NCBI GenBank assembly: GCA_003445715.1
Contig: DMCS01000074.1
Span: 6,503 to 15,060, forward strand
Reading direction: 5' to 3'
Source: Candidatus Mesolinea sp.
GTDB lineage: Bacteria > Chloroflexota > Anaerolineae > Anaerolineales > Anaerolineaceae
Length of the DNA stretch: 8,558 bases
The notes beneath the pieces are model-generated. The model was not told where the DNA came from. It searched no databases and saw nothing but the letters and a program-made list of their open reading frames with translations. Shown piece after piece: positions 6,587 through 8,558 of the stretch (position 1 is its first letter; every line of letters begins with the position of its first letter). A program made the translations under genes and the position numbers.

Positions 6587-8452
6587 TTAGACGATTTCGA
6601 CTTTATCAAGCGGGAAGCGGCTTTTACTAAAGAGCTCATGCAAGTTTTCTTTGCGCTCTTCATCCAAGCCCGCTAGAACGAGGCGCAAATAAAAACTACC
6701 ATCAGGGGAGGTTGTGTGGATTGTGTGAATGATATTTCCTCCGGCTTCGGAGACTAAGCCAGCTAAGTAAGCCAGAACGCCTGGGCGGTTGGCAGTGTTG
6801 GAGCCGCTTACTTCCACGGTTACCCAATTAAGCACTGCACGCGAGATTCCTACGCGGTCCAAGGCGTCTTCAAGCTCACGCAAGATGATTGAACCCCCAC
6901 CTACAGCGGAGTAAAGGTCATCAAGGTTAGCACAAGCCATCAAGCCAAGGAGTTGATCGATGCGGCTGCTTTCTAATGAAGCGACATCGTCTAGGGAGAG
7001 AATCCCTTGCTTAGCCAGCAAGGGATGAATGAGCTGCTTCCCTTTTTGGCTGGCTTCCTTGAGTGCCACCGTTGCAAGCACAACGCGCAGCCGGCGGGCT
7101 GTTGTGATATCACAATGGTTCAGCCAATCGGGTTGGGGTACGAGATGTGGCCCGATAGAAATCACTTCGACCACATCTCCTGGGTTGAGCGTATCGTAGA
7201 GATGGCGTTCCTCGCCATTGACCAACACCTTGCTGATTTTATCCAAGTAAAACTCTTGGATCGCAGCCACACCATCCAAGACCGTGCCGCCTTCTTGCAA
7301 GAAGCGGGTTCCGCCATAAGGGGTAAAAATTTGCACTGGGCGGTATTTTGAGATGTCTTTTCCATGATTGATTGCGTAAATAACCCCCCAGGTGTTTTCA
7401 CCCTCCATCTCTTCTGTGGCGATGGCGGTTTCTATCGCACCCATACCAGGCAGCCAGCTGGTTACCTGTAGGGCACGGTAGCCGTTTTGAGGGGTGGCAA
7501 TGTAATCGTCGAAGCGGTCCTGATCCAAATTCTTGCCAAAATAGCGGTTTACGCGTGCCAGCAGGCGGTAACAAGCCATTTCGTCATTATCTTTGACGAC
7601 CATGCGGAAGCTGACGATGTCATTCACTGCCGAAAAATCTTGGAGGGATGTCCGCCGTGCGCGTGCCATGCGCTGGAGCTTATCCCATGCTTGCCAATAA
7701 CCATTAACTGTGAAGCGGACTGCGCCATCAACGTCTTCTTGTTCCATTAGCCGGCCGAGCTCGCCTAAGTAGTAGCGGATGAAATTCAAATTCAGGCGCG
7801 GGTCAGCATCGATCTTTGCTTTGACGGTGTCGTAGGATTCTGGCTCGGCATACGGGAAAGCCATATCCTCGATCCAACGGCGCCAGCGGTAGCAATTGAG
7901 AATGCCAGCGAGCTTGCCATACGCGCGGATAGCCTCGGTGGCTTTCTGCCATTGCTTTCCCGGCGGCATGTATTTGAGTGTCAATAAGTTGTGGCTTTTA
8001 TCCGCTAACTTGATCACAAAAACAGCGGGGTCACGGAACATGGCGATCTTGCGCAGGGTGTCCATCTCGCGGGTGCTGCCATCGCGCGGGTTAGACATTT
8101 TGGTCAGCCCGTCGATGATATGCGCGATTTCTTCGCCCATCTCACCGGGAAAAAGAGCCCTGATTTGGTCAAGGCTCTCTCCGGTATCTTCCACAGCGTC
8201 ATGTAATAAGGCGGCGATAGTCCAAGTTTCTTTATGGACTAAATTATCCACAAAGCTCGCCACCCAGCCGCAATGGGTTTCAAAGTAAGGCTCTCCAGAG
8301 AGGCGCGTTTGACCGGCATGCACCTGTTTACCCCATTCAAAGGCGCGTGCTATAGCTTCTGTCCGTGGTTCGAACTCTTCAACATGGAATTCGCCCAGGA
8401 CTCTCGGCCTAATTTCGGTGATGTTCTCGATCTCAACCATCTGCGGGCTCAT
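6587..8452 (-). CDS. RelA/SpoT-family protein: intact (p)ppGpp hydrolase (HD) domain, degenerate synthetase domain, TGS and ACT
   Basis: A 621-residue stringent-response protein. The HD hydrolase (about 30-195) keeps all expected residues: HAGQTR with Arg50, His60, HDAVEDT with His84, Asp85, Glu88 and Asp89, and LADKSHN with Asp151 and Asn155. The synthetase region (about 240-365) keeps Asp278, the NGY tyrosine Tyr325 and Glu341. It lacks the ATP-binding RPKH-type motif (GYWQAW at 251-256 instead), has Gln329 for the His of SLHTT, and has IETAIAT (340-346) for IE.QIRT. A TGS domain (371-431), a helical region (about 437-535) and a C-terminal ACT domain (543-621) follow. The usual Cys-rich/zinc-finger domain of about 100 residues between the helical and ACT parts is missing, which explains the short length (family about 700-750). 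It is probably a (p)ppGpp hydrolase with little or no synthesis; databases may label it bifunctional. The ATG at 8452 lacks a well-placed ribosome-binding site: AAAAGGA is 18 nt away. Met5 (8440) is an alternative start. Confidence 0.92.
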   Translation of the reverse strand: MSPQMVEIENITEIRPRVLGEFHVEEFEPRTEAIARAFEWGKQVHAGQTRLSGEPYFETHCGWVASFVDNLVHKETWTIAALLHDAVEDTGESLDQIRALFPGEMGEEIAHIIDGLTKMSNPRDGSTREMDTLRKIAMFRDPAVFVIKLADKSHNLLTLKYMPPGKQWQKATEAIRAYGKLAGILNCYRWRRWIEDMAFPYAEPESYDTVKAKIDADPRLNLNFIRYYLGELGRLMEQEDVDGAVRFTVNGYWQAWDKLQRMARARRTSLQDFSAVNDIVSFRMVVKDNDEMACYRLLARVNRYFGKNLDQDRFDDYIATPQNGYRALQVTSWLPGMGAIETAIATEEMEGENTWGVIYAINHGKDISKYRPVQIFTPYGGTRFLQEGGTVLDGVAAIQEFYLDKISKVLVNGEERHLYDTLNPGDVVEVISIGPHLVPQPDWLNHCDITTARRLRVVLATVALKEASQKGKQLIHPLLAKQGILSLDDVASLESSRIDQLLGLMACANLDDLYSAVGGGSIILRELEDALDRVGISRAVLNWVTVEVSGSNTANRPGVLAYLAGLVSEAGGNIIHTIHTTSPDGSFYLRLVLAGLDEERKENLHELFSKSRFPLDKVEIV

Positions 8453-8504
8453 CCGATTTTCAGAAAATTATCCTTTTATTATAGCCGATTTATTCTGAAA
8501 AAAT
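8453..8504 (-). promoter_or_regulatory. Candidate promoter and paired operator-like repeats upstream of the RelA/SpoT-like gene
   Basis: A perfect TATAAT reads leftward at 8478-8483, 26 bp before the start codon, without a convincing -35. It is bracketed by two similar sequences read on the plus strand: CCGATTTTCAGAAAAT (8453-8468) and CCGATTTATTCTGAAAAAAT (8485-8504). Each contains a small TTC-GAA style dyad, and the first includes the perfect palindrome ATTTTCAGAAAAT (8456-8468). Their starts are 32 bp apart, about three helical turns. This fits a regulator site pair around a promoter, but the region is AT-rich and chance is possible. Confidence 0.35.
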
Positions 8505-8547
8505 GCATAACTCGTGCAATTTATAACGATTTCCCCATTGGACAGAG

Positions 8548-8558
8548 GGTGTTGAAAA
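8548..8558 (-). repeat. Right-end partner of the inverted sequence at 13-23
   Basis: GGTGTTGAAAA is the exact reverse complement of 13-23 and runs into the window edge, preceded by TGGACA at 8539-8544. If both are copies of one element, the sequence just outside the window should continue as TGTCCAGAACAT, mirroring the left copy. Not testable from this window. Confidence 0.3.

Noticed and set aside
7896..8288. Plus-strand open frame of 130 codons opposite the RelA/SpoT-like gene
   Set aside because: It is antisense to the HD domain, whose conserved motifs fix the true coding frame; the opposite frame has no recognisable features.
6587..8452. Standard bifunctional Rel annotation
   Set aside because: The hydrolase site is intact, but several synthetase residues needed for ATP binding and catalysis are replaced, so synthesis should not be assumed.
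1..8558. tRNA genes, CRISPR arrays, transposases, toxin-antitoxin or defence genes
   Set aside because: All gaps between genes are under 200 bp and contain no cloverleaf-like or regularly spaced repeats, and no gene product matches these classes.

Overview
The window is a compact bacterial chromosomal segment of roughly balanced base composition. It holds seven protein-coding genes and no RNA genes, transposases or CRISPR arrays. Gene style suggests a Gram-positive-type or monoderm lineage, most plausibly Chloroflexota (Anaerolineae-like). The hints are a thioredoxin-CcdA fusion, a short RelA/SpoT homologue and the wording of the tRNA-guanine transglycosylase motifs. This placement is an inference from family resemblance; no phylogenetic search was possible.

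Left block (112-2784, minus strand), in transcription order: tgt (queuosine tRNA modification), uppP (undecaprenyl-diphosphate phosphatase) and a small lipoprotein with a phosphate-binding-protein-like fold. The first pair overlaps by ATGA and the second by 11 bp, so they look like one translationally coupled operon. A 110-bp divergent intergenic region (2785-2894) carries candidate promoters for this operon and for the rightward pair.

Rightward pair (2895-4678): alr (alanine racemase, D-Ala for peptidoglycan) and a PHP-domain phosphoesterase, again joined by an ATGA overlap. A clear intrinsic terminator follows at 4702-4735. UppP and Alr both serve cell-wall synthesis and sit on either side of the divergent promoter region.

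Right block (4745-8452, minus strand) has two separately spaced genes. The upstream one (6587-8452) is a RelA/SpoT-family protein with an intact (p)ppGpp hydrolase site. Its synthetase domain is visibly degraded and it has no Cys-rich/zinc-finger domain. After a 198-bp AT-rich gap comes a secreted double-thioredoxin domain fused to a CcdA/DsbD-type membrane electron carrier (4745-6388).

Most of the window is housekeeping. The items most worth a second look are the apparently hydrolase-only RelA/SpoT homologue, the tandem-thioredoxin CcdA fusion, the UppP/phosphate-binding-like lipoprotein coupling, and an 11-bp inverted sequence shared by the two extreme ends of the window, which may be the edge of a dispersed repeat. 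I saw no clearly new multi-gene system.
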